33,144 nt of DNA from Desulfovibrio legallii (GCF_004309735.1 NZ_SIXC01000016.1:12816-45959), one strand, 5' to 3'. Counted from the stretch's first letter, positions 23,313 through 32,277 are shown. Program-made: numbers and translations. The notes: generated from the letters alone by a model not told the origin.

Positions 23313-25676
23313 CTACAGCACTTCGTAAATGCGGGCAAAGACGTTGTCGTAGACCAGCTTGAAGTAGGGAGAAAAGCGCGGATTGTGGGCGTCGCCCAGA
23401 AGCAACTGGACCATGAGGGAATTGTAGAGGCGCGCGTCCATGGCCAATTTTTCGCCGGTGACGCGATTAAACAGAAAGTTGATGTTGCGGCGGCCGGCAA
23501 GGAAGGCGTCCTGTTCTTCCCGCGTGGCTTTGGGGTGCGCGGCGAACCACTCCTGCACATAGTCCCGGCGGCTTACGCCCGTTTCCTCAAACACACTGAT
23601 GGAAGCGGGGTAGATGGCGCTGGTGCTACCCTCCAGGCGCACTTCGCCGCTGTCGAGCTTGTAAGCCAGAGCCTGGGGCACGATGGAAAGCGCCCCGCCC
23701 TCGCCGCTGCGGGTGACAAAATTCCAGCTGCCAAAATTGCTGATCCAGAAGCCCAGACGCAGCATCTCAAAGCTGACCACCAGAAAGACCCGACCCTGAG
23801 CCGCAATGAGGGGCGTTTCCGGCGAACGCAGCGTGTCCATAAGGGCCTGCGCCTCCTGGCCGTCCATATCCTCAAAAACCTTGCCGGGCTCATTGCCGTG
23901 CTGCGCCGTGTAGCGGATAAGCTGCCGGGCAAAGCGCGGGTTGTCCGTGGCAAAGACCGCCGCGGGCAGATAGAGGGAAGGCCCGGCGTGCTCCGCGCCG
24001 TCGGCAATGGTGGGCCGCCGGGCAAAGTGGTGGGCCGCGTAGCCCCAGTCCCACCAGAGCCAGAGCATGGAATCTTCCGGCGTCATGGTGCGGACGCGGG
24101 TCAGGGCGTCGGCGTGCCGTCGATTGATCATGGGCCCTTGCGACATAGCGGGAATCATGTCCACAAAAGGCGCCACCAGCAGGGCCAGCACTACGCCGGA
24201 GGTCAGAAGACCGGCCACGCTGCCGCGCAGTCCGGCCCGCAGCAGACGCTGCCACAGCCAGAACAGAGGCAGGGTCAGCCCCACAGCCACCACGGGCGCG
24301 CCAAACATAACCATGCGTCCGCCCAGCTTGGTGCTCAGCAGGGCCAGGGCCGCCAAGGGCAGTAAGAACAGTGCTCCCGGCCGCCGGGCCACCACCAGAA
24401 CAAAGCCCAGCAGGCCGACTACGGCAGCCTCCATCCAAGGGTGAAAGTAGGGCAGCAGACCGCTCAGGCTCAGATCCTGCACCTCGATGATGGACTGCGC
24501 CACCGAGGGGTAGACCAGCATCGCGCCCTCGCCCGTGCTCTTTGCGTCGCCCGCGTGTTTGAGGTAGGCGTTGGCCTGATTGGCGATGGTTGTAAGGATG
24601 TCCCCCTGCAGCGCCAGGCCAATCACGCCCAACCAGAGCAGAACCAGCACCCAAGGACGGCAGAACAGCCGCCGCAGCCGGTAGCCCGGCCGCGTGCCGG
24701 CGGTGAGCAGCAGCAGACTGAAGACCAGCCCCGCGGGACCGGCCAAAGTAGGCAAGGCGTAAGCCAAGCTACCCAGCAGCAGCAGAGCGCGCCGCCCGCG
24801 CGGGGCCATGACCAGGCTCATGAAGGCCAGCAGGCCCACGTTGTAGCGGATCAGGTAGGGAAAAACCGAATGCCACTCCTGCGTCCACCACGAAACCACG
24901 CCGGAGCAGCCCAGCAAAACCACCCACTGCCAGCGCAAGGGGTTGCCCAAGTGCTCCTCGCGCGTGAGGGCGGCGGCCAAGGGCGGCACAGGCCCCTGGC
25001 GCCGGAACAGCCGCCGCAGGCTCAGCTGGCCGGCCCCCAGAGCCAGGCGGCGCAGTACCATGCGCGGCAGCAGCATATAGCGCATGGCCCAGCTGGCCGG
25101 GGCCAGGGTCATAAGCAAGGGGAAAAAGAGGGTCACCAGATCTGTATCATAGTAGCCCAGCATGGTGCGGGCCAGAAAGCCCGGCGCAAGGGTGGTGAGC
25201 ACGCCGGCCGCCACGCCCGCTTCCAGACTGCCCAGGGCCCAGACCCAGGCAAAGACGATAACCGCCACCAGACTGGACAGCACCGGAGGGAACCAGAAGC
25301 CCACGGCCGCCGGATAGGTGTGCAGCAGGTCGGCCAGGGCCTTGAGCATGACGGCCATGGGGTGGCCTACGGCCCTGCCGAAGCCCTCGGCCCCGGCCAC
25401 CCAGTGGTAGGCGTCGTGCGTGGCCAGCAGCCACTCTTCACCCAGTCGGTATTCGGGGTTCTGCCAGCAGGGCCATTCCAGCATGCGCAGCCCAAAGGCC
25501 AGAGCCAAGGTCACCAGCCCCCAGAACAGGCCCCGGAGCCAGAAGCGCGGCAACGAAGCCGTGGGCGGCGGCACCGCCGCCACTTCAGGGCGTTGGACAT
25601 CCGGACGTGCGGCGAGGGGTTCGCCGCAAGGCGTCGGGGGTACGGGGGGCTGTGCCGATTGCGCCGCAGAATCCAT
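23313..25676 (-). CDS. STT3/PglB-type oligosaccharyltransferase
   Basis: A 787-residue membrane enzyme predicted to move a lipid-linked glycan onto asparagine in proteins outside the cytoplasm. After a Pro-rich N-terminus (1-45), about 11-13 membrane segments span 46-505, and the soluble C-terminal domain follows. Diagnostic motifs are present: the first acidic motif THDAYHW (D88), the second GYYDTDL (D177, D179), an SIIE loop motif (E398) like the TIxE/SVSE element, and the catalytic-domain signature WWDWG at 541-545. Campylobacter PglB has the same layout. N-linked glycosylation has been reported for Desulfovibrio cytochromes. No glycan-assembly genes are nearby. It lies 20 bases after rsmG; the start MDSAAQ is the only good one. 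Confidence 0.88.
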   Translation of the reverse strand: MDSAAQSAQPPVPPTPCGEPLAARPDVQRPEVAAVPPPTASLPRFWLRGLFWGLVTLALAFGLRMLEWPCWQNPEYRLGEEWLLATHDAYHWVAGAEGFGRAVGHPMAVMLKALADLLHTYPAAVGFWFPPVLSSLVAVIVFAWVWALGSLEAGVAAGVLTTLAPGFLARTMLGYYDTDLVTLFFPLLMTLAPASWAMRYMLLPRMVLRRLALGAGQLSLRRLFRRQGPVPPLAAALTREEHLGNPLRWQWVVLLGCSGVVSWWTQEWHSVFPYLIRYNVGLLAFMSLVMAPRGRRALLLLGSLAYALPTLAGPAGLVFSLLLLTAGTRPGYRLRRLFCRPWVLVLLWLGVIGLALQGDILTTIANQANAYLKHAGDAKSTGEGAMLVYPSVAQSIIEVQDLSLSGLLPYFHPWMEAAVVGLLGFVLVVARRPGALFLLPLAALALLSTKLGGRMVMFGAPVVAVGLTLPLFWLWQRLLRAGLRGSVAGLLTSGVVLALLVAPFVDMIPAMSQGPMINRRHADALTRVRTMTPEDSMLWLWWDWGYAAHHFARRPTIADGAEHAGPSLYLPAAVFATDNPRFARQLIRYTAQHGNEPGKVFEDMDGQEAQALMDTLRSPETPLIAAQGRVFLVVSFEMLRLGFWISNFGSWNFVTRSGEGGALSIVPQALAYKLDSGEVRLEGSTSAIYPASISVFEETGVSRRDYVQEWFAAHPKATREEQDAFLAGRRNINFLFNRVTGEKLAMDARLYNSLMVQLLLGDAHNPRFSPYFKLVYDNVFARIYEVL

Positions 25677-25696
25677 ATCGCAGGTTCCCGTGCCGG

Positions 25697-26350
25697 TCAG
25701 GCGGGCTTGTCCGGGCTGAGCGCCCAGAACCAGCGACCGTCGCCCGCTGCCGCGTAAGACTGCCGGTCCACGCAGCGCCAGGGCGCGGGCAGCCGGTCGG
25801 GCACGGGCTCCAGCGCCAGGCAGACCAGCACGCCGTGCGGCCGCAGCCGGTCGCGCACCAGGTCCAGCAATTCCCGCCAGGGCATAAAGGCCCGGCTGAC
25901 AATGCAGTCTGCCGGGCAGCACTGGCCCTGAAAAAAGTGTTCCACCGTACCGCGAAAAACGTGTGTGGCGGACATATCCAGCCGCGCCAGGGCGTTGGAA
26001 AGAAATATGGCGCGCTTTTCGCGCACTTCCACCATATAATACCCCCCGTCAGGCCAGACCAGCCGCAGGGGCAAGCCCGGCAGGCCCGCGCCCGCGCCCA
26101 GATCCCAGGTCAGCGGGGCCGCGGGCAGCGGCAGCCGCCGCAAAAACGGCCCCAGGTGCAGGCTGTCCACCACCAGACGGGTAAAAATATCCCTCCAGGC
26201 GTGCGGCCCCACCAGATTCATAACCCTATTCCAGCGGGTCAGCAATTCCAGATAGACCGCCAGGGGCTCCACCGCCGCCTTGGGCAGTTCCACGCCCGCG
26301 TCCTCCGCCAGACGGGCCAGGGCTGCCCTGTCCACCGATTCCTGCTGCAT
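25697..26350 (-). CDS. rsmG: 16S rRNA (guanine-527-N7)-methyltransferase
   Basis: A 217-residue SAM-dependent methyltransferase that makes m7G527 in 16S rRNA. Landmarks are RWNRVMNLVGPHAWRDIF, VVDSLHLGPFL, the SAM-binding DLGAGAGLPGLPLRL and VEVREKRAIFLSNAL. SRAFMPWRELLDL also fits the family. AAGGA lies about nine bases before the ATG. In many bacteria rsmG sits beside mnmG (gidA/gidB), but here the two are 16 kb apart. It is first in a two-gene unit with the oligosaccharyltransferase and divergent from fabD. Confidence 0.93.
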   Translation of the reverse strand: MQQESVDRAALARLAEDAGVELPKAAVEPLAVYLELLTRWNRVMNLVGPHAWRDIFTRLVVDSLHLGPFLRRLPLPAAPLTWDLGAGAGLPGLPLRLVWPDGGYYMVEVREKRAIFLSNALARLDMSATHVFRGTVEHFFQGQCCPADCIVSRAFMPWRELLDLVRDRLRPHGVLVCLALEPVPDRLPAPWRCVDRQSYAAAGDGRWFWALSPDKPA

Positions 26351-26421
26351 GATTGCATGTCCTTATTGTATGCTCCGGCGCTGCAGCCGGTCTTTACCCA
26401 TATCCTTGGCGGACGGGACTT

Positions 26422-26459
26422 GCAAGCCCTGCGCCGATAACGTAAAAAAAAGGGCTTGC
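26422..26459 (+). promoter_or_regulatory. Hairpin in the fabD leader, overlapping a possible promoter
   Basis: GCAAGCCCT (26422-26430) and AGGGCTTGC (26451-26459) are perfect 9-base arms with a 20-base loop, 31 bases before the fabD ATG. TTGCAA at 26420 and TAAAAA at 26443 with a 17-base spacer could be a weak promoter lying across it; in that case the inverted repeat might be a protein-binding site rather than an RNA fold. Confidence 0.4.
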
Positions 26460-26490
26460 GCGCCAGCCGCGCACACAGGGAGGATTTTGC

Positions 26491-27432
26491 ATGAACCAGC
26501 CCATTCTGCTTTTTCCCGGCCAAGGGGCGCAACTGCCCGGTATGGGACGCGACTTGGCCGACGCCGACGCCGAGGCCATGGACCTTTGGAAACAGGCCGA
26601 ACGCTGCAGCGGGCTGCCCCTGCGCGAGATATACTGGGAAGGCGACGAAGCCGCCATGAGCGACACGCGCGCCCTGCAGCCCGCCCTCACCGTGGTGGGG
26701 CTGAACCTCTGGCGCGCCGTGGCCGGTCGCGTGCACCCCTGCGGGGCCGCGGGGCACAGCCTGGGCGAATACAGCGCCCTGGCCGCCGCCGATGTGCTCA
26801 GCCCCCAAAGCGTGCTGGAAATCACCGCCCTGCGCGGCCGCCTCATGGCCGAGGCCGATCCTCAGGGGCTGGGCGGCATGGCCGCCATCCTCAAGCTGGA
26901 ACAGCCGCAGGTGGAAGCCCTGGTGGAAGAAAGCCTGGCCGAAACCGCGGGCCCTCTGCGCATCGCCAACTACAATACCCCCGCGCAGTTTGTGGTCAGC
27001 GGGGCCAAAGCCGCCGTGACCCTGGCCTGCAGCAAGGCCAAAGAACACAAGGGGCGCGGCCTGGAGCTCAAGGTCAGCGGGGCCTTTCACAGTCCCCTGC
27101 TGGCCGAGGCCAATAAAGAGCTGGCCATACAGCTGCGCAAGGCCGTGTGGCGCAAGCCCCGCTTCCCGGTGTACAGCAACGTCACGGGCAAGGCCGTGCG
27201 GGACGGCGAAAGCGCGCGGGAAACCCTGCTGCAGCAGATGACCTCTCCTGTGCTCTGGATCGACGTCGTGCGTCATCAGTACGCCGACGGCGCGCGCCGC
27301 TGGCTGGAGCTGGGCCCCAAGGCCCTGCTGGGCAAGATGGTGGCCCCCTGCCTGAGCGGCCTGGCCGAGCCAGCCCAGTTGCAGATCGACCTGGTCAGCG
27401 ACGGCGAAAGCGCCGCCGCCCTGGAAAACTGA
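26491..27432 (+). CDS. fabD: Malonyl CoA-acyl carrier protein transacylase
   Basis: Loads malonyl groups onto acyl carrier protein for fatty-acid synthesis. It has 313 residues, the typical length. The nucleophile serine is in GHSLGEYSALAAA, the oxyanion glutamine in LLFPGQGAQLPGMG, and the catalytic histidine in VSGAFHSPLL. The arginine of LRGRLM binds the malonyl carboxylate. GGAGG lies seven bases before the ATG. Other fab genes are not in view. The 60 bases between it and argS contain no terminator, so the two are probably co-transcribed. Confidence 0.95.
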   Translation: MNQPILLFPGQGAQLPGMGRDLADADAEAMDLWKQAERCSGLPLREIYWEGDEAAMSDTRALQPALTVVGLNLWRAVAGRVHPCGAAGHSLGEYSALAAADVLSPQSVLEITALRGRLMAEADPQGLGGMAAILKLEQPQVEALVEESLAETAGPLRIANYNTPAQFVVSGAKAAVTLACSKAKEHKGRGLELKVSGAFHSPLLAEANKELAIQLRKAVWRKPRFPVYSNVTGKAVRDGESARETLLQQMTSPVLWIDVVRHQYADGARRWLELGPKALLGKMVAPCLSGLAEPAQLQIDLVSDGESAAALEN

Positions 27433-27492
27433 CCCATTACGCGGCGGCCCTGCCCCGCATTGTCAAAACACAGCACAAGGACACCCATTTTT

Positions 27493-29148
27493 ATGCGCGC
27501 CACAGAAACCCTGCGCACGGCCCTCAAGGCCATTGTTGAAGAAGAAGGCCTGCCCTGGCCCACCAAAACCGTCATTGAGCCCCCGCGCGAGGCCAGACAC
27601 GGCGACCTTTCCACCAACCTGGCCTTGCTCCTGGCCAAGGAGGCCAAGGCCAATCCGCGCGATCTGGCCCGGAATCTGGCCGAAAAACTGCTGGCGCGCT
27701 GCCCGGACGTGGCCGCCGCCGAAGCCGCCGGACCGGGTTTCTGCAACGTGACTTTCAGCCCGGCATACTGGCACGGAGTGGTGCGCGCCGTGGAGGCCGA
27801 AGGCGCGGCCTACGGCGAAAGCGCGGCGGGCGGCGGGCGCAAGGTGCTGCTGGAGTACGTTTCGGCCAATCCCACGGGGCCGCTGCACGTGGGGCACGGG
27901 CGCGGGGCCGCCGTGGGCGACAGCCTGGCCCGGCTCCTGCGCAGGGCGGGCTACCATGTGGATACGGAATATTATATCAACGACGCTGGCCGCCAGATGC
28001 GCCTGCTGGGCCTTTCGGTCTGGCTGCGGGCACAGGAGCTGGCGGGCCGCCCCGTCACCTGGCCGGAAGAGTATTACAAGGGCGACTACATCATCGACAT
28101 CGCCCGTGAGATGCTCGCCGCCGACCCCGGCCTGGTGGACCTGCCTGACGCACAGGGTCAGGACGTGTGCTATGAAAAAGCCATGACGGACATCCTCAAC
28201 GGCATCAAGGCCGATTTGCGGGAGTTCCGGGTGGAGCACCAGCGCTGGTTCTCTGAAAAGACTCTGGTGGAAGGCGGGGCCGTGGCCGCGGCTTTTGACG
28301 CCCTAACCAAGGCGGGCTATACCTACGAAAAGGACGGGGCCTTCTGGTTCGCCACCCAGAAGCTGGGGGACGACAAGGACCGGGTGCTGCGCAAGTCCGA
28401 CGGCAGCCTCACCTACTTCGCCTCGGACATCGCCTACCATCACGACAAGTATGCCCGCGGCTATCAGTGGTGCATTGACGTCTGGGGCGCGGACCACCAC
28501 GGCTACGTGCCGCGCATGCGCGCCGCCGTCACCGCCATGGGACGGCCGCAGGAAGATTTTGACGTGGTGCTCATCCAGCTGGTCAACCTGCTGCGCGACG
28601 GCAAGCCCGTGAGCATGTCCACGCGCGCGGGCACCTTTGAAACTCTGGCGGACGTGCTCAAGGAAGTAGGCGTGGACGCGGCGCGCTTCATGTTCCTTTC
28701 GCGCAAGAGCGACAGCCCTCTGGATTTCGACCTGGAGCTGGTCAAACAACGCAGCCTGGACAACCCCGTGTACTATGTGCAGTACGCCCATGCCCGCATC
28801 AGCGCCGTGCTGCGCCGCGCTGCGGAACGGGGCGTGCGCCTGCCCGACGCCGTGACGGCTGCGGACCTGACCCCGCTGGACACGCCCGAAGATCTGGCCC
28901 TGCTGCGCAAAGCCGCCGGGTTTGAAGACATGCTCACGGCGGCGGCCCGCAACTTGGGCGTGCACCATGTGAGCCACTACCTTACGGAACTGGCCGGTCT
29001 GCTGCACAGCTACTACGCCAGACACCAGGTGCTGCTGCCCGACGATGCCCCCCGCAGCCTGGCCCGCCTGGCCCTGCTGCGCGCCGTGGCCCAGGTGCTG
29101 CGCAACGGCCTGGACGTGTTGGGCGTAAGCGCGCCGGAAAGCATGTAG
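27493..29148 (+). CDS. argS: Arginyl-tRNA synthetase
   Basis: Class I aminoacyl-tRNA synthetase of 551 residues, a normal size. It has the N-terminal Add1 domain (REARHGDLSTNLA) and the HIGH-equivalent HVGHGRG within VSANPTGPLHVGHGRGA. The KMSKS-like loop is GKPVSMSTRAGTFETL, in its usual relaxed ArgRS form. The alpha-helical anticodon-binding domain (DALRG-type) covers the last 110 residues, with YYVQYAHARISAVLRRA at its start. The ATG (MRATETL) was preferred over a TTG 11 codons earlier that has no ribosome site. AAGGA lies about 11 bases upstream, a loose spacing. Confidence 0.96.
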   Translation: MRATETLRTALKAIVEEEGLPWPTKTVIEPPREARHGDLSTNLALLLAKEAKANPRDLARNLAEKLLARCPDVAAAEAAGPGFCNVTFSPAYWHGVVRAVEAEGAAYGESAAGGGRKVLLEYVSANPTGPLHVGHGRGAAVGDSLARLLRRAGYHVDTEYYINDAGRQMRLLGLSVWLRAQELAGRPVTWPEEYYKGDYIIDIAREMLAADPGLVDLPDAQGQDVCYEKAMTDILNGIKADLREFRVEHQRWFSEKTLVEGGAVAAAFDALTKAGYTYEKDGAFWFATQKLGDDKDRVLRKSDGSLTYFASDIAYHHDKYARGYQWCIDVWGADHHGYVPRMRAAVTAMGRPQEDFDVVLIQLVNLLRDGKPVSMSTRAGTFETLADVLKEVGVDAARFMFLSRKSDSPLDFDLELVKQRSLDNPVYYVQYAHARISAVLRRAAERGVRLPDAVTAADLTPLDTPEDLALLRKAAGFEDMLTAAARNLGVHHVSHYLTELAGLLHSYYARHQVLLPDDAPRSLARLALLRAVAQVLRNGLDVLGVSAPESM

Positions 29149-29352
29149 CCCCCATACGGGCACGCCCCTTGGGCGCGCGGTCTGCCGCTGTCGCGACATA
29201 GAACGGCCAATGCCGGAAGCGACACAGCCTTGCCCGCAGGGCACGGCCTCTGCCGCACGCCAAAAAAATCGCCCGGCGGGCTTATTACGCCGAGATTGCC
29301 AACGGCCCCCACACCGGGGGGCCACAGCACAACCTTTGATTACAGGAGTCGC

Positions 29353-30252
29353 ATGGCCGGTCCAGTACGTAAACCCAGGGTCCGCTCCGCGGGCGGCGCG
29401 CCGGAAAAGGAGCGTCGCTTCGCCCTGCGCCTGTCCCTGCCCGTGGCGGGCCTGCTGGCCGCCGTGCTGGTGGTGGCCGTGGGCTGGTCCTTCTTTATGG
29501 GCTATATGGTGGGGCGCGGACAAAACCCCGAACAGCGCGTGGAGCAGCTTACCGGCCTGGGCGGCGCGCCGGCCGCGCCGGCGGCGGAAAAGACGCCGGC
29601 ACGCCCCTTGGCGGACACTCCTTTAAGGGATGCGGCCCAAACGGATACGGCCTCCAAGGCGACGCCGGACGCCGCCCCAGATCCGGAGCAGGCGACCGCT
29701 GCAGGCCCGAAACAAGATACGGCTGCTGCTCGGCCGGCGGCCCCCAGCGGCCCGACGACGCCCCCCAAGGCGGATGCCGGCAAAAGCAAAGGCCCCGCAG
29801 CCCCACAGCCCCCCGCCAAAAACGCCTACCCTTTTGCCAGGCCCAGCGGCGGCGGTCTGGCGGCCTGGGGCATCAAGCCCGGCCAGGAGGCCCCCGCGCA
29901 GACGGACACGGCGGCCCCCGCCGTTACAGGCGCTGTCCCGGCCAAAAGCGCACCTGCCGCCCAGGGCCAGTCCCGCCCGCAGACGGCGCAGCCTCTTTAC
30001 GATTTTGTGTTCCAGGCGGCAGCCTTCAATAATGCGGGCGATGCGGACAAACTGCGCTCGCGTTTGGAAGGCCGGGGCCTGCGTACAGGCCTGCAAACGC
30101 GCGGCAAACTGCGGCTGGTGCTGATCAACCTGCGCGGCACGGACCTGGACGCCGCCAACCTGCGGGAAGAACTCCAGCGCATGCACCTGGGCGCGCCGCT
30201 GCTCAAGTCCAAAAAGGCCGTTGCGGGCAAAAGCCGCAAATCCGGCCGCTGA
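29353..30252 (+). CDS. SPOR-domain membrane protein
   Basis: A 299-residue protein with a short basic cytoplasmic N-terminus, one membrane helix (about 30-52), a long Ala/Pro/Lys-rich periplasmic linker (about 60-205) and a C-terminal SPOR domain (about 213-285). The domain reads FVFQAAAFNNAGDADKLRSRL, then GLRTGLQTR and LVLINLRG. SPOR domains bind denuded peptidoglycan at division sites, and the layout resembles FtsN, though no specific orthology can be claimed. AGGAG lies four bases before the ATG. The 204-base gap after argS shows no terminator or gene. The mlaE gene starts 12 bases downstream. Confidence 0.82.
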   Translation: MAGPVRKPRVRSAGGAPEKERRFALRLSLPVAGLLAAVLVVAVGWSFFMGYMVGRGQNPEQRVEQLTGLGGAPAAPAAEKTPARPLADTPLRDAAQTDTASKATPDAAPDPEQATAAGPKQDTAAARPAAPSGPTTPPKADAGKSKGPAAPQPPAKNAYPFARPSGGGLAAWGIKPGQEAPAQTDTAAPAVTGAVPAKSAPAAQGQSRPQTAQPLYDFVFQAAAFNNAGDADKLRSRLEGRGLRTGLQTRGKLRLVLINLRGTDLDAANLREELQRMHLGAPLLKSKKAVAGKSRKSGR

Positions 30253-30264
30253 TCGAGGTAAACC

Positions 30265-31065
30265 ATGACGGCACTTTCCCCCACCGCCCCCTTGCGCGCC
30301 CTGGGCCGCGCCAGCCTGCACGGTCTGCAGGCTCTTGGCGGCACGGCTCTGTTTCTGCTGGAAGGTATTGCCCAGATCTTTTCCGGCAGCAAAATTCTGC
30401 CGCGCACCCTGCAGCAGATCTACGTTATCGGCTCAAAATCTCTGTTTCTCATTTTGCTCATCGGCATTTTCTGCGGCATGGTGCTGGGGCTACAGGGCTA
30501 CTACACCCTGGTGCAGTTCGGCTCTGTGGCCATGCTGGGCTCCGCCGTATCTCTGACCCTCATCCGTGAACTGGGGCCCGTGCTCACGGCCATCATGCTC
30601 ACCGGGCGGGCAGGCTCCTCCATGGCGGCGGAAATCGGCGTCATGCGCATCACGGACCAGATCGACGCCCTGGACGTCATGGACATCAATTCCATGGGGT
30701 ATCTGGTCAGCCCGCGGCTGCTGGCCTCGCTTATCTCCTTCCCGCTGCTCACAGCCATATTTGACGTCATCGGCATTTTGGGCGGCTACCTCACGGGCGT
30801 GCTCATGCTGGGCATCAACGAGGGCACCTACTTCTACCGCATGGCCTTTTCCGTCACGGCTACAGACGTCAGCGGCGGTTTTGTCAAGTCTGTGGTCTTC
30901 GGCCTGCTGGTGGCCACCATCTGCTGCCGCCAGGGCTACTATGCCAACCGGCGGCGCGACAGCATGGGGCCGGAAGCCGTAGGCAACGCCACCACCTCGG
31001 CGGTAGTCATTTCCTGCGTACTCATTCTGGCGGCAGACTACGTCATCACCTCCTTTTTGCTCTGA
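30265..31065 (+). CDS. mlaE: MlaE-family lipid ABC transporter permease
   Basis: A 266-residue inner-membrane permease with about five hydrophobic segments and the MlaE signature. LTLIRELGPVLTAIMLTGRAGSSMAAEIGVMRITDQIDALDVM holds the coupling helix and the conserved glutamates. The C-terminal region (residues 210-235: RQGYYANRRRDSMG, PEAVGNATTSAVV) is typical. Such permeases work with MlaF (ATPase) and MlaD to move phospholipids between the membranes. Neither partner is in this window; the next gene is ruvC. GAGGT lies five bases before the ATG. It is probably co-transcribed with the SPOR gene and ruvC. Confidence 0.92.
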   Translation: MTALSPTAPLRALGRASLHGLQALGGTALFLLEGIAQIFSGSKILPRTLQQIYVIGSKSLFLILLIGIFCGMVLGLQGYYTLVQFGSVAMLGSAVSLTLIRELGPVLTAIMLTGRAGSSMAAEIGVMRITDQIDALDVMDINSMGYLVSPRLLASLISFPLLTAIFDVIGILGGYLTGVLMLGINEGTYFYRMAFSVTATDVSGGFVKSVVFGLLVATICCRQGYYANRRRDSMGPEAVGNATTSAVVISCVLILAADYVITSFLL

Positions 31066-31072
31066 GGCGCGC

Positions 31073-31627
31073 GTGCAGCCCGTAACGCTCAGCGGCCCAG
31101 TAACGGTCATCGGCATAGACCCCGGCTCTCAGCGCACGGGCTGGGGCGTGGTCAGCGAAGTTTCCGGCGTTCTGCGACTGGTGGATTGCGGCGTGGTGCG
31201 CACTGCGGCGGTGGGCAGCGAATTTTGCGACCGGCTGGCTAAAATTTACCGGGATCTGGACGGCATTCTTGCCCGTCTGCGCCCTCAGGAGGCCGCCATT
31301 GAGCAGGTTTTTACGGCCAAAAACGCGGCCAGCGCCCTGAAGCTGGGCCAGGCCAGAGGCGTGGCCGTGGCGGCCTGCGCGGCACACGGGCTGCCCATCC
31401 GCGACTACGAACCCACATTGGTCAAAAAATCCCTGGTGGGCACGGGCCGGGCCGAAAAAGAACAGGTGGCCTTTATGGTCCGGCGGCTGCTCAACGTCAA
31501 AGAAGCCGACAGCCCCTGGGCTCTGGACACCTCCGACGCCCTGGCCGTGGCCCTGTGCCATCTGACCATGCGCCGTTTTGCCGCCCGTGTGGCACTGAGC
31601 AAAAAAGCGGAGAAAGCCCCCCTGTAA
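31073..31627 (+). CDS. ruvC: Holliday junction endonuclease RuvC
   Basis: A 184-residue resolvase that cuts Holliday junctions. The acidic residues are in VIGIDPGSQRTGWGVV (first Asp), IEQVFTAKNAASALKLGQARG (Glu) and LDTSDALAVALCH (two Asp). The start is GTG at 31073, with GAGG five bases upstream and overlapping the end of mlaE signalling (7-base gap). ruvA and ruvB are not seen downstream, so the usual ruvCAB cluster is not preserved here. The end carries a Lys-rich tail. It converges on rlmH across 176 bases. Confidence 0.95.
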   Translation: MQPVTLSGPVTVIGIDPGSQRTGWGVVSEVSGVLRLVDCGVVRTAAVGSEFCDRLAKIYRDLDGILARLRPQEAAIEQVFTAKNAASALKLGQARGVAVAACAAHGLPIRDYEPTLVKKSLVGTGRAEKEQVAFMVRRLLNVKEADSPWALDTSDALAVALCHLTMRRFAARVALSKKAEKAPL

Positions 31628-31636
31628 CAAAGGTCT

Positions 31637-31694
31637 GGGCCCACGCCCGGCAAAAGGCCTGGACCCGGCAACCATACGGGCCCACGCCCCGGCA
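31637..31694. repeat. Direct repeat in the ruvC/rlmH gap
   Basis: GGGCCCACGCCC occurs at 31637 and again at 31678, each followed within a base or two by GGCA. An ACCATAC/GTATGG pair flanks the second copy. Minus-strand TTTCC/GGAAA followed by TTTTTT near 31742-31765 might be a weak rlmH terminator. No gene is visible in 31628-31803. Confidence 0.35.
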
Positions 31695-31803
31695 GGAAGG
31701 TATGGCCGAAATATGCCCCGCCCTGCGGCAAAGGGAAGGCAAAAAATTTCCACAAGGGAAAAGGTCCCGACGCGCCGAACTGCGAAAAACAACCCACGTC
31801 AAA

Positions 31804-32277
31804 TTAATGGTGATACGGCACCTTGCGTAAGATGCACTCGGCGCGGTAGAGTTGCTCCAGCAAAACCACCCTGGCCAGTTCATGGGGCAGGGTCAGATCC
31901 GACAGGCGGAGTATGCGGCAGGCTCGATCGCGTACCGTGGGGTCCAGCCCCCAAGCTCCGCCCACCAGAAAACAGGGGCGTCCCCGCGCTTCTGTATCCA
32001 TACGACGCAACAGTTCCGCCCATTGGGGCGAGGTCAGCCGTTCCCCCCGCTCGTCCAGCACCAGCGGGAGGTCCTGGGGTTCTAGGGCCTCCAGCAGACG
32101 GCGCCCCTCCTGAGCATTTCGCTGCTCCGGCGGCAGGTCGCCGGAACCGTCGCGCACCTCAGTGCAGTCCAGACGTCGCCAACGGGCAATACGCGCCGTA
32201 TAATGGGCAGCGGCGTCCTTCCAGAAATTTGTCTTGACCCTGCCCACAAAGACACAGCGTAAAGGCTTTCCCGACAT
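31804..32277 (-). CDS. rlmH: 23S rRNA (pseudouridine-1915-N3)-methyltransferase RlmH
   Basis: A 157-residue SPOUT-class methyltransferase acting on 23S rRNA helix 69. The SAM-binding knot is visible: PLVLDERGERLTSPQWA, CFLVGGAWGLDP, then LRLSDLTLPHELARVVLLEQLYRA. It ends in the family's ILRKVPYHH. Typical length. GGGAAG lies close to the ATG. The start codon shares its bases with the start of the divergent TsaC-type gene (CATG at 32275-32278), so each gene's ribosome site lies in the other's coding sequence. Confidence 0.94.
   Translation of the reverse strand: MSGKPLRCVFVGRVKTNFWKDAAAHYTARIARWRRLDCTEVRDGSGDLPPEQRNAQEGRRLLEALEPQDLPLVLDERGERLTSPQWAELLRRMDTEARGRPCFLVGGAWGLDPTVRDRACRILRLSDLTLPHELARVVLLEQLYRAECILRKVPYHH

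Noticed and set aside
24441..25757. 438-residue plus-strand frame opposite the oligosaccharyltransferase
   Set aside because: Low-complexity Gln/Gly/Ala/Arg composition and no motif; it mirrors a gene with diagnostic motifs on the other strand.
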